In this document: piece after piece, positions 1-8,621 of the stretch | How the letters are laid out: every line of letters starts with the position of its first letter | Position numbering within the stretch: the stretch's first letter is position 1 | Assembly (NCBI GenBank): GCA_947173495.1 | Contig: CAMWFQ010000015.1 | Span: 62,001-126,000 of the forward strand | Direction: 5' to 3' | Source of the DNA: an uncultured Lachnospiraceae bacterium | Lineage (GTDB): Bacteria > Bacillota > Clostridia > Lachnospirales > Lachnospiraceae | Length of the DNA stretch: 64,000 bases | Position numbers and translations under genes: made by a program | The notes under the pieces: model-generated | Seen by the model: only the letters and a program-made list of their open reading frames with translations | What the model was told of the DNA's origin: nothing | Database searches by the model: none

Positions 1-214
1 TTGCGCCGGCTCCGCTGCCTGTTTAAAATCTCCTGCTATTTTCTATGTTATTTGGAAAATAAGCATACGATTACCGGATAAACTCCGATAATAACAGATT
101 TTTAATCAGACGGGAAAGCGCGTTTCCAAAAACAATAAGAATTGATTTACAGATTTCATCTCTATATGCTTAAATTGATAATGCCATAGTACCATAGAAA
201 GAAATGTTTTTCAA
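1..214 (-). promoter_or_regulatory. Promoter and structured leader of an off-window gene (leader copy 1)
   Basis: Read on the minus strand, this is a third copy of the promoter plus leader that precedes the Rpn-family genes at 23780 and 31672. It has a -35 TTGAAA (209-214), a 17 bp spacer and a -10 TACTAT (186-191). Then come TAAGCATA (165-172) and its complement TATGCTTA (60-67). A hairpin lies between CCGATAAT (85-92) and ATTACCGG (70-77), with one U-G pair in the RNA. The later part of the leader and the gene itself lie beyond the left edge. An Rpn-family gene there is an inference from the other two copies. Confidence 0.65.
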
Positions 215-347
215 TGGTATTCCGAATTTTTTAAAAAGTTTGTGACGTTCATGGTTACTGTTCATGTTCTTCAGAGTTGCCACCATTTATATTTTGAGCC
301 TGCATGAAAACGAGAATGCCATCGCCTATGTTGACCGGGGCGGGGCC

Positions 348-944
348 TTAAATCTCCTGACTTTTAATGATCTGCCGTACCGCCTCGAACAGATGAGGCT
401 TCAGGCTTTCGATATCCACAGGCTCGCCGTACAGAATGGAGCTGTAGCAGGTGGAGCTGATAAATTCCACGATCATAAACAATAAAATCTCAGGGCTTTT
501 AAAAGCCCTGGGAGAATTCTCAAAAATTCTGTAGATGTTATAAAAATCCACATCCGAGTCCTCGCCCGAGGAAATCAGTTCATTCTTAAAAATACCCCAG
601 CTCAGGTTTTTGGAGATAAAGGTCAGAAGCGACTTATCGGCGTTGAACTGCTCAATGATATGATCGGCAATAAAAATAATCCGCTCGTCCAGCTCCGTAA
701 GCTCCGTATGGGACAGGGCTTCGTCGGCAAGGGAAAAGATCCGGCTGGCCTTGTGGGCGATCAGTTTGTTGCGGATGTCATATTTGTCCTTAAAATACAG
801 ATAGAAGGTTCCCTTGGCCACTCCGGCGGCTTCCGCAATGTTGTTGATGGTAGTTTTGTTAAGCCCCTGTGTTGTAAACAGCTCAAAGGCCGTATTCAGC
901 AGGGCTTCTTTTTTCTGCCTTTTGTTCAGGTCTATTTTTCCCAT
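348..944 (-). CDS. TetR/AcrR family transcriptional regulator
   Basis: A 198-residue TetR-type repressor. Residues about 10-58 form the usual N-terminal three-helix DNA-binding domain, with the signature TINNIAEAAGVAKGTFYLYFKDK. The rest is the helical ligand-binding and dimerisation domain, with no recognisable ligand class. An AAGGAAAA ribosome site precedes the ATG. The gene diverges from the MMPL transporter at 1230. The intergenic region carries two TGACC-N3-GGTCA palindromes, so it probably represses the transporter operon, possibly in response to a lipophilic compound. The repression and the ligand are inferences; the family assignment is secure. Confidence 0.92.
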   Translation of the reverse strand: MGKIDLNKRQKKEALLNTAFELFTTQGLNKTTINNIAEAAGVAKGTFYLYFKDKYDIRNKLIAHKASRIFSLADEALSHTELTELDERIIFIADHIIEQFNADKSLLTFISKNLSWGIFKNELISSGEDSDVDFYNIYRIFENSPRAFKSPEILLFMIVEFISSTCYSSILYGEPVDIESLKPHLFEAVRQIIKSQEI

Positions 945-1121
945 TTTTCCTTCGGCTTTCCGCAGACAACTGACTGAATCATTACAGGAAACGACATGAG
1001 TTGTTTTTGTCCGCTATAGCATTCATTATAAGGAAAAGGGCGGGGAAGTCAAGGCGGCAGACGATGACCGGAAAATAAAATTTTTGTTTATATTTTTTAT
1101 GGATTCTTCATATTTAAAAGA

Positions 1122-1177
1122 TTGACCAAAGGTCATTTTTGTGACATAATACTGAATATAGAAATGACCAACGGTCA
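1122..1177 (+). promoter_or_regulatory. Promoter of MMPL operon with two TetR-type operators
   Basis: The -35 TTGACC (1122-1127), a 17 bp spacer and the -10 CATAAT (1145-1150) form a good sigma-A promoter. The perfect palindrome TGACCAAAGGTCA (1123-1135) covers the -35. A second, TGACCAACGGTCA (1165-1177), lies just past the start-site region. Their centres are 42 bp apart, about four helical turns, so bound dimers would sit on the same DNA face. The adjacent TetR gene is the obvious candidate binder. Confidence 0.8.
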
Positions 1178-1229
1178 TAATTCGTGCACGAGATCTATTT
1201 TCCGTGCAAAGTAAGAATGGAGGGATTTT

Positions 1230-3323
1230 ATGGAAAAATTCGGAAGAGGAGTAGTGAAGCTGAGAATACCGATTCTGGTGATAAGTCTGGCGCTTCTGGC
1301 GCCCGCCTTTCTGGGATATGTGAATACCAGAGTGAATTACGATATTCTCTCTTACCTGCCGGAAGGAATTGAAACTATGACCGGGCAGGACATACTGGTA
1401 GAGGAATTTGGGACAGGGGCCTTTTCCATGTTTGTGGCGGAGGGGATGGCGCCGAAGGATGTGAGCAGGCTGCGGCAGGAGATCGAACAGGTGGAGCATG
1501 TGGAGAAGGTTATCTGGTATGACTCCGTGATGGATCTTTCCCTGCCAATGGAAATGCTGCCGGATGAAGTGTACGAGGCTTTCAACAGCGGAGACGCCAC
1601 CATGATGGCGATCATTTTTGACGAGACTACGTCGGCGGACGGAACCATGGAGGCCATCGAAAATATACGGAGGATAGCCGACAAAAACTGCTTTTTAAGC
1701 GGGATGTCAGCGGTGGTGATGGACACGAAAAATCTGTCCGAGAAGGAGGCGCCCATTTACGTATGCATAGCGGTGCTGCTTTCCTGTCTGGTACTGTCCG
1801 TCACCATGGATTCCTTTTTGATCCCCTTTCTGTTTCTGTTAAGCATTGGAATGGCGATCCTGTATAACCTGGGAAGCAATGTGTTCATGGGAGAGATCTC
1901 CTATATTACCAAGGCTCTGAGCGCCGTTCTGCAGCTGGGGGTCACCATGGATTATTCCATTTTCCTCTGGCACAGCTATCAGGATAAGAAGGCCGGAACG
2001 GCGGACAAAGAGGAGGCCATGGCGAAGGCCATCGCGGAGACCATTACCTCTGTGGTGAGCAGCTCCATGACCACGGTGGCGGGCTTTGTTGCTCTCTGTT
2101 TTATGAGCTTTACCCTGGGAATGGATTTAGGAATTGTCATGGCAAAGGGCGTGGTCTTCGGAGTGATCTGCTGCGTTACGGTGCTGCCCTCCATGGTTCT
2201 GGTATTTGACAGGGCGCTGGAGAAAACGTCGCACAGGGCGCTTCTCCCTGATATGAAGGGCGTGGGAAGCTTTGTGACGGAACACTTTAAGGTGTTTGTG
2301 CTCCTGTTTGCCCTGCTGCTTCCGGCCATATATGGCTACCGGAATACAGGCGTCTACTACAATCTGGACGAAACCCTGCCCAGGGATCTTCCAAGCATTG
2401 TGGCAAATGATAAGCTGAATGAAAGCTTTGATATGAACGCCACCCACATGCTGCTGCTTCCGGCGGATCTGCCCGCGAAGGATGTCAGGCATATGACGGA
2501 GGAGGTAAAACAGGTGGAGGGCGTCAACTGGGTGCTGGGGCTGAACGCCCTGAAGGGGGCTTCCCTTCCGGACGAAATGATTCCCGCGGATCTGACGGAG
2601 GCGTTTATGAACGAGAACTGGCAGCTTTTGCTGGTCGGCTCCCAGTACAAGGTGGCTTCCGACGAGGTCAACAGCCAGTGCGAACAGATCAATGCGGTCT
2701 GTAAGTCCTATGACAGAAGAAGTATGCTGGTAGGGGAAGCGCCCTGCACCAAGGATCTGATCGAGATTACCGATCAGGATTTTAAGACGGTCAGCGTGGT
2801 ATCCATAGGCGTTATCTTCGTCATAATCCTGCTGGTATTTAAATCGGTATCTCTCCCGGTGATCCTGGTGTCGGTCATCGAGATGGCCATCTTTGTAAAT
2901 ATGGGAATTCCTTTCTATACCGGGACGGAAATACCTTTCATCGCATCGGTGGTGATCGGAACCATTCAGCTGGGGGCCACTGTGGACTACGCTATTTTAA
3001 TGACCACCAGATACCGCAGGGAACGCTTTGCCGGGATGGAAAAGAAAGAGGCAGTCTCCATTGCCTGCCAGACGAGCGTAAAGTCCATTGTGGTCAGCGC
3101 GCTGTCCTTTTTTGCAGCCACCTTCGGCGTAGGGCTGTATTCCAATATCGACATGATCAGCTCTCTGTGTACCCTGATGGCGCGGGGGGCGCTGATCAGC
3201 ATGGTATCCGTGATTTTCATACTGCCATCCATGTTTATGGTATTTGATTCTATTATAATGAAAAGCTTCGCGGAAAATAAGAAAAACAGAAAAAGTAAAA
3301 TCGGACGGGAGGTTGTTTTATGA
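1230..3323 (+). CDS. MMPL/RND family membrane transporter
   Basis: A 697-residue integral membrane protein of the MMPL branch of the RND superfamily. It shows the two-fold internal repeat of the family: a TM helix, an extracellular domain and a five-helix bundle, repeated at about residues 10-330 and 350-690. The paired motifs are LGVTMDYSIFLWH in the first half and LGATVDYAILMTTRYR in the second; both carry the Asp usual for proton coupling. The Shine-Dalgarno GGAGGG precedes the ATG. The stop overlaps the next start by 4 bp, so it is translationally coupled to the repeat lipoprotein at 3320. Likely role: export of a lipid or hydrophobic molecule. The substrate is unknown. Confidence 0.9.
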   Translation: MEKFGRGVVKLRIPILVISLALLAPAFLGYVNTRVNYDILSYLPEGIETMTGQDILVEEFGTGAFSMFVAEGMAPKDVSRLRQEIEQVEHVEKVIWYDSVMDLSLPMEMLPDEVYEAFNSGDATMMAIIFDETTSADGTMEAIENIRRIADKNCFLSGMSAVVMDTKNLSEKEAPIYVCIAVLLSCLVLSVTMDSFLIPFLFLLSIGMAILYNLGSNVFMGEISYITKALSAVLQLGVTMDYSIFLWHSYQDKKAGTADKEEAMAKAIAETITSVVSSSMTTVAGFVALCFMSFTLGMDLGIVMAKGVVFGVICCVTVLPSMVLVFDRALEKTSHRALLPDMKGVGSFVTEHFKVFVLLFALLLPAIYGYRNTGVYYNLDETLPRDLPSIVANDKLNESFDMNATHMLLLPADLPAKDVRHMTEEVKQVEGVNWVLGLNALKGASLPDEMIPADLTEAFMNENWQLLLVGSQYKVASDEVNSQCEQINAVCKSYDRRSMLVGEAPCTKDLIEITDQDFKTVSVVSIGVIFVIILLVFKSVSLPVILVSVIEMAIFVNMGIPFYTGTEIPFIASVVIGTIQLGATVDYAILMTTRYRRERFAGMEKKEAVSIACQTSVKSIVVSALSFFAATFGVGLYSNIDMISSLCTLMARGALISMVSVIFILPSMFMVFDSIIMKSFAENKKNRKSKIGREVVL

Positions 3324-6001
3324 GAAAGAAAAATAAAAATCATTCCTGCAAAAGGTATTACGGAAGATATAGCGGAAGAGGGGCAAGGACGATCAGCCTG
3401 ACGGTAAGTCTTGCGCTGGCGGTGAGCCTGGCGGGCTGCGGAAAGACGGAGGCGGAGCAGGCCTCTGTGGCGGAAGAAGGCTATCAGGAAAATGTGCTGC
3501 GGGAGGTTCTGAATGCGCAGATCGATCCGAGCCACAGCAGCGAGGCGGGAAAGGAAGAGACGGTTTATATATTGGCCGACGCCAAAGGAAGCGCCCATCA
3601 GGTGATCGTCAGTGAATGGCTGAAAAACGGAAACGGCGATTCGCAGCTTAAGGACCGCACGAGCCTTAAGGACATTCAGAATGTAAAAGGGTATGAGAAA
3701 TTTGAGACGGATGAGGACGGAAATCTGATCTGGCAGGCCGACGGGGCGGATATTTACTATCAGGGCACGGCCGACCGGGAGGTCCCCGTAGAGGTAAAGC
3801 TTTCCTATCGGCTGGATGGCAAAGAAATAGAGCCGGAAGAACTGGCAGGCAAAAGCGGAAAAGTAACCATCCGGATGGATTACGAAAACAGAGAGACGAA
3901 GCAGGTGCTGGTGGGAGAAAAGGAAGAGGAGATCAGGGTGCCTTTTGCCATGATATCCGGAATGATTCTGCCGCAGGATACCTTCTCCAATATCCAGGTG
4001 ACAAACGGAAGGCTGCTTTCGGAAGGCAACAACAGCGTAGTGATAGGCGTGGCCTTCCCCGGACTTAAGGAGAGCATCAGGCTGGAGGATCTGAAGGAAA
4101 AGGCTTCGGATAAGACAAAAGAAAACGATCTGGATGATCTGGAGATCCCGGATTATATCGAAGTGACGGCGGACGCGGAGGATTTCCGGCTGGGAATGAC
4201 CATGACGGTCGCCATGAGCGATATCCTCTCCAGCATTAATCTTACGGATTCCATTGATCTGTCGGAATTAAACGATTCCATGGACGATCTGCGGGATGCC
4301 ACAGATCAGCTCAAAGACGGAACCACAGATCTTAAGGATGGAACATTGCAGTTAAAGGATGGAGCAGTAGAGCTTGCAGATGGCACGGGCGAGCTGGACA
4401 AAGGCGTGCTGGAATTAAAGGACGGCACACGGGAGCTGTTCGAGAAGTCGGGAGATCTGGACGAAGGAGCAGGCAAATTAAGCGATGGCGTACTGACCCT
4501 CTACGATGGAGCGCAGGAGCTGGACAGCGGCGCTTCGGAGCTGAAAGCGGGGGCAGGAGAGCTGTGGAACGGTTCTCTGAAGCTGGCGGACGGGACCGGC
4601 AGCCTTGTGAGCGGGGCAAAGGCCTTAAACAGCGGCGCGGAACAGGTCAGCAGCGGCGTAAACAGTCTGGCCGCAAAGATCAGTGAGCTGAAGGCGGGAA
4701 TCGGTACGCCGGTAACAGGCGAGGTGAAGAATCCCACAACTATTTTAGAGCTTACGCATCTGCTGAACAACTCACTGGTGGGAGCCGCCGGCGGAGAGGA
4801 GGCTTACAAAGCGATTCTGGCGTTCCTTCAGACGCAGAGCGCACAGGCTCAGTCGAAGCAGGCCGCCGCCGCTGAAAATCTCTCCGCCGCACAGAGCCGG
4901 TCAGCGCAGGCCCTTTCCCAGCTGCAGGAGGCATGTCAGGTCAATACGCAGGAAATGACGGTGGTAACGGATGTCTATACGGAAACGGAAAGCCGTGAGG
5001 TGACGGTGGAAGCCCCCGTTTATTATACCACCAGGACAATCACGGAAGTGATAAACGACGACGGGGATTCCGATGAAGAGGAGTCCGGAGGAGAAGTGAG
5101 CGTGGACGAATCTGTCAGCCAGGACAGTCAGACCTTCACGGAGACGGTAGAGTTTGAAAAGCCGGTGGTGGAGACAGAGACCGTTGAAATTCAGTCCGTG
5201 GATGTGGAAAACCTTCAGGAGAAGATAAACGCCTATCAGGATTCCCTGGAAGAGGTGGCAGTGTGCGAGGCGGAAATGAGAGGATATGCTATGCAGGCGC
5301 AGGCCATCGAGGAGGAGATCGTGCAGGTACAGGCATATGCGGATGCCCAGGCAAGCCAGCAGATGGCCCTGGTACAGGCAGTGGGGTATGGACTGGCGCT
5401 GGAGCAAAACCTGACGGGAATATCCAATTCCCTGAATGATCCGAATACGGCAGGAAAGATAGCCGATCTGGTAAAAGGGGCCGGGGATCTGGCGAATGGC
5501 ACCCAGAGCGCGCTGACCGGGGCGGAGGAATTAAACAGCGGCGCTATTCAGCTGAAGGAAGGTCTGGGAACCTTAAACAATGGCGCCGGCCGGCTGGCGG
5601 ATGGCACAGGAAGCCTCAAAGACGGCGCAATACAGCTCAAAGACGGTGCGGCGGAGCTCAAGAGCGGTACGGAAAAGCTGGTGGAGGGAACCGGAGAGCT
5701 GGACGACGGCGCGGCAGAGCTCAGAGACGGGGTATCCGACCTGTTGGAAGGCGTGCTTACCCTCAGGGACGGCGCCGGGGATCTGGACAGCGGCGCATTG
5801 GAGCTCATGGATGGTATGTTTGAATTTGACGAGGAAGGGATCAGTAAGCTTACGGATCTTTTCGGCGACGACGTGCAGGATGTAACCGACAGACTCAGGG
5901 CCGTGTCGGACGCAGGCAAAGCCTACACCACCTTCACGGAGCTCCCCGAGGGAGTGGAGGGAAGCGTCAAATTCGTCATCAAAACCGATGCGGTAAAATA
6001 G
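3320..6001 (+). CDS. Large lipoprotein with X3-Leu-X2-Gly heptad repeats (YhgE/Pip-like)
   Basis: An 893-residue predicted lipoprotein. A basic N-terminus and hydrophobic segment end in the lipobox SLAGC, with Cys40 as the anchor. Residues about 70-310 form a non-repetitive domain. Two blocks of LKDGTxxLxDGAxEL-type heptads follow, at about 320-460 and 720-840. They flank a Gln/Ala-rich, coiled-coil-like insert and an acidic stretch near residue 580. Such heptads are known in YhgE/Pip and RND-associated envelope proteins. Unlike full YhgE proteins, no C-terminal membrane bundle is visible. The 4 bp overlap with the MMPL gene suggests it serves as the extracellular partner or scaffold of that exporter. 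The exact function is unknown. Confidence 0.8.
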   Translation: MRKKNKNHSCKRYYGRYSGRGARTISLTVSLALAVSLAGCGKTEAEQASVAEEGYQENVLREVLNAQIDPSHSSEAGKEETVYILADAKGSAHQVIVSEWLKNGNGDSQLKDRTSLKDIQNVKGYEKFETDEDGNLIWQADGADIYYQGTADREVPVEVKLSYRLDGKEIEPEELAGKSGKVTIRMDYENRETKQVLVGEKEEEIRVPFAMISGMILPQDTFSNIQVTNGRLLSEGNNSVVIGVAFPGLKESIRLEDLKEKASDKTKENDLDDLEIPDYIEVTADAEDFRLGMTMTVAMSDILSSINLTDSIDLSELNDSMDDLRDATDQLKDGTTDLKDGTLQLKDGAVELADGTGELDKGVLELKDGTRELFEKSGDLDEGAGKLSDGVLTLYDGAQELDSGASELKAGAGELWNGSLKLADGTGSLVSGAKALNSGAEQVSSGVNSLAAKISELKAGIGTPVTGEVKNPTTILELTHLLNNSLVGAAGGEEAYKAILAFLQTQSAQAQSKQAAAAENLSAAQSRSAQALSQLQEACQVNTQEMTVVTDVYTETESREVTVEAPVYYTTRTITEVINDDGDSDEEESGGEVSVDESVSQDSQTFTETVEFEKPVVETETVEIQSVDVENLQEKINAYQDSLEEVAVCEAEMRGYAMQAQAIEEEIVQVQAYADAQASQQMALVQAVGYGLALEQNLTGISNSLNDPNTAGKIADLVKGAGDLANGTQSALTGAEELNSGAIQLKEGLGTLNNGAGRLADGTGSLKDGAIQLKDGAAELKSGTEKLVEGTGELDDGAAELRDGVSDLLEGVLTLRDGAGDLDSGALELMDGMFEFDEEGISKLTDLFGDDVQDVTDRLRAVSDAGKAYTTFTELPEGVEGSVKFVIKTDAVK

Positions 6002-6433
6002 ATAGTTTCCGTGACGGTCCCGGGCTGTTTCCTTCTGAGCACGGCAAGCTGGGGGGAATCAGACCCGGGATTGACATTTCCGAAATCATGTTTTCACAAA
6101 TTTCATCCAGGCACATCTGAATCCGCTCGTTGAGATCATTATCCATGCTCAGTAGCAGGGAAATATCATCTACACAGGCATTTTTTGCGAATATAGCAGG
6201 GTCATAGGACCATACTTCAAAGACAGATCCGCCGAAATCTCCAAAATACTGTTCAGTACAAATAGCATCTGCTGCAGCGCAGTTAAATTTCCCAGCCCCA
6301 GTGCACATGGAATTGGACAAAGTTCCTGAAACTTCTTTAGCTGTTTCTTTAATGCAGGCAGCCGCCAGGAATACCATTGCAAGTGAAACACATCAAGTAA
6401 CCATGAAACAAACTCCATTTCGTTCAGTTCCAT
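5979..6433 (-). pseudogene. Degenerate regulator remnant (possibly AraC-type N-terminus)
   Basis: An ATG at 6433 on the minus strand has a proper ribosome site (AGAAAGGAG). It opens a frame beginning MELNEMEFVSWLLDVFHLQW that stops at 6170. A second minus frame overlapping it runs on to 5979 and looks protein-like (DPAIFAKNACVDDISLLL). Together they resemble the N-terminal sensing part of an AraC-type regulator broken by a frameshift near 6240 and missing its HTH. The family call is a weak impression. It sits divergent to the ABC operon at 6651, a normal place for such a regulator. Confidence 0.35.
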
Positions 6434-6590
6434 GTGAATCTCCTTTCTCCTGACTCCTGAAAATAGGCAGTGCCGGCCCATTACGATGAGCATGGGATCC
6501 TGACCTTAAATATCTATGATTTTCTGCTCGATCGCAGGCCCGCACAGGTGGATGAAAAATGTCTGTTTTAGACAAGTCATTAAGCGGATA

Positions 6591-6644
6591 ATTCCATGGA
6601 ATGAACTGCTAAAATCATTATAATAAAACAAAAAAGTAAGGGGG
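6591..6644 (+). promoter_or_regulatory. Probable promoter region of first ABC operon
   Basis: The palindrome ATTCCATGGAAT (6591-6602) lies just upstream of a consensus -10 TATAAT (6619-6624), with no clear -35. The ribosome site AAGGGGG follows at 6638-6644. A strong -10 without a -35 fits an activator-dependent promoter. An inverted repeat TGTCT-N5-AGACA (6560-6574) lies further up. Which regulator binds is unknown; the YesN-type regulator at 12220 is a candidate. Confidence 0.4.
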
Positions 6645-6650
6645 TTGCTT

Positions 6651-7601
6651 ATGAAAAAAGCAAAGACGGTTTCTGCGGTAAAGAATACGCAGAACAGGCA
6701 AAGCATTAAAAGCTACTTAAAGAACAACTGGCAGCTTTATGTCATGATTCTTCCGGCAGTCATTTATTTCTTTATCTTTAATTATCTGCCAATGTACGGG
6801 ATTCAGATTGCCTTTAAGGACTATAAGGCAGTGATGGGTATTAATGGAAGTCCGTGGGTGGGGTTTAAACATTTCACCAATTTTTTTAACGCGTATTATT
6901 TTAAGCGGCTGTTGGCTAATACGCTGATATTAAATGTCGAGAATCTTCTCATCAGCTTCCCGATCCCCATCATTATGGCGATCATGCTGAACCAGATCAA
7001 AAGCGACAAAATAAAGCGGGGCGTCCAGACCAGTATTTATGTCCCGTATTTCATTTCAACGGTAGTACTTGCCGGTATGCTCTATATTTTCCTCTCGCCT
7101 ACCAGCGGCATCTTCAACACCATGCGCGGGTGGTTCGGCCTTGGGGCAGTCGATTATATGTCCAGCGCGTCGGCATTCCGCCCGCTCTACATCATATCAG
7201 GTATCTGGCAGGGCGCAGGCTACAGCACGATTTTGTTTATAGCGGCTCTGGCAGGGGTTGATCAGTCGCTTTATGAGGCAGCGGAGATCGACGGCGCCAG
7301 TATCTGGCAGAAAATCCGGTACATAGATCTGCCCAGCCTGCTGCCTACGATCATGATGGTCTTTGTGCTGGACTGTGGGAAGCTCTTAAGCAGTAACACG
7401 GACAAGGCGCTGGTTATGCAGACGGCCGGGAATATCCCCACATCCGATATCATCGGCGTCTATGTTTACAATGTAGGCTTAGGAAGCGGGCAGTTTTCCT
7501 ATACGGCTGCCATCGGACTTTTCATCAACATTATTAACTTTATCCTGATCATCACTGTTAACAAAATCTCGCAGAAGACAACAGAAGTTGGATTGTTTTA
7601 A
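6651..7601 (+). CDS. ABC sugar transporter permease, LplB type
   Basis: A binding-protein-dependent permease of the LplB/UgpA type (316 residues) with about six membrane helices. The conserved cytoplasmic EAA loop is seen as YEAAEIDGASIWQKIRYIDLP, at about residues 207-227. It contacts the shared ATPase, which is not encoded in this window, so a housekeeping MsmK-like ATPase is likely used. The ATG at 6651 is preferred over an upstream in-frame TTG because AAGGGGG lies about 7 bp before it. It is the first gene of the permease-permease-binding protein operon (6651-10310). The substrate is probably an oligosaccharide, inferred from the neighbouring glycosidases. Confidence 0.92.
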   Translation: MKKAKTVSAVKNTQNRQSIKSYLKNNWQLYVMILPAVIYFFIFNYLPMYGIQIAFKDYKAVMGINGSPWVGFKHFTNFFNAYYFKRLLANTLILNVENLLISFPIPIIMAIMLNQIKSDKIKRGVQTSIYVPYFISTVVLAGMLYIFLSPTSGIFNTMRGWFGLGAVDYMSSASAFRPLYIISGIWQGAGYSTILFIAALAGVDQSLYEAAEIDGASIWQKIRYIDLPSLLPTIMMVFVLDCGKLLSSNTDKALVMQTAGNIPTSDIIGVYVYNVGLGSGQFSYTAAIGLFINIINFILIITVNKISQKTTEVGLF

Positions 7602-7646
7602 GAACGCGGCAGGACGATACGGAAATTTATTTGAGGAGGAATCGTT

Positions 7647-8582
7647 ATGGCAAGTAACGCTGCACCCGGAAAGACGGGTAAAAGGAAACTCAGCAGAAGC
7701 AACCGGGTTTTCCAGATTGTAAACACGGTATTCTGGATCATGATTATGTTTATTATTCTCTATCCACTTTATCTGGTGGTGATTGCTTCTGTTTCCGATC
7801 CGGACGCCATCATCCGCGGGGAGGTGGTATGGCATCCGGTGGGAATTTCAATGAGAGGTTATCAGGCGATTTTTAAATATAAAGAAATGCTCCGGTCTTA
7901 CGGAAATTCCATTTTGTATACTTTTTCAAGCGTTGTGATCAGTATCATGATCACTCTGCTGGGGGCTTATGTGCTTTCAAGGCCAAAGTTCAAAGGGAAA
8001 GCGCTGTTTAATATGTTTTTTGTGTTCACCATGTTTTTTGGCGGCGGGCTGATTCCCACGTTCCTAGTCATGAGGGATTTGAGACTTTACAATACGCCAT
8101 GGGTGATTATCCTAATGGGGAGCGTAAACGTATGGAACCTGATGGTGGCCAGAACCTTTATTCAGACAAGCATTCCCCATGAACTTTATGAGGCGTCAAT
8201 GATAGACGGAGCGACTCATTTTGACTATTTTGGCAGGGTAGTACTGCCCCTTAGCAAGACAATTATTGCGGTGCTGGCCGTTTATTACGGGGTGGCGAAA
8301 TGGAACGATTATTTTACAGGTCTCGTTTATTTGCGGGATCGGTCCTTATATCCTCTGCAGACTGTCCTTCGGGAAATCCTGGCGACCCTGCAGGTGGATA
8401 TGTCGGGGGATTACATGATCAGTATGGCCGACGATATGTCCTCCATGATAGAGGCTACCAAGGTGGCCCAGGTAGCGAAATACTGCATCATCGTTGTGGC
8501 CACGGGACCGGTGGTTATTTTATACGGATTTATGCAGAAGTACTTTGAAAAGGGTGTTATGATCGGTTCCCTTAAGGGCTGA
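7647..8582 (+). CDS. ABC sugar transporter permease, YtcP type
   Basis: The second permease of the pair (311 residues), of the YtcP/UgpE type with six predicted helices. The EAA loop reads YEASMIDGATHFDYFGRVVLP, at about residues 178-198. The C-terminal ending FEKGVMIGSLKG is typical of this family. The ribosome site GAGGAGG precedes the ATG. It lies 45 bp downstream of the first permease and 39 bp upstream of the binding protein, so it is clearly co-transcribed. It forms the membrane channel together with the LplB-type partner. Confidence 0.92.
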   Translation: MASNAAPGKTGKRKLSRSNRVFQIVNTVFWIMIMFIILYPLYLVVIASVSDPDAIIRGEVVWHPVGISMRGYQAIFKYKEMLRSYGNSILYTFSSVVISIMITLLGAYVLSRPKFKGKALFNMFFVFTMFFGGGLIPTFLVMRDLRLYNTPWVIILMGSVNVWNLMVARTFIQTSIPHELYEASMIDGATHFDYFGRVVLPLSKTIIAVLAVYYGVAKWNDYFTGLVYLRDRSLYPLQTVLREILATLQVDMSGDYMISMADDMSSMIEATKVAQVAKYCIIVVATGPVVILYGFMQKYFEKGVMIGSLKG

Positions 8583-8621
8583 TTAACATACAAATTTAAT
8601 GTTGAAAAAGGAGGTTTTTTC

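Noticed and set aside
264-485. A 73-codon plus-strand frame overlapping the TetR gene end
   Set aside because: No ribosome site, and most of it is antisense to the regulator.
4290-5830. Short tandem DNA repeats that could suggest a repeat array or CRISPR-like structure
   Set aside because: They are codons of the LxxG heptads of the lipoprotein, with no spacer-repeat regularity and an uninterrupted reading frame.
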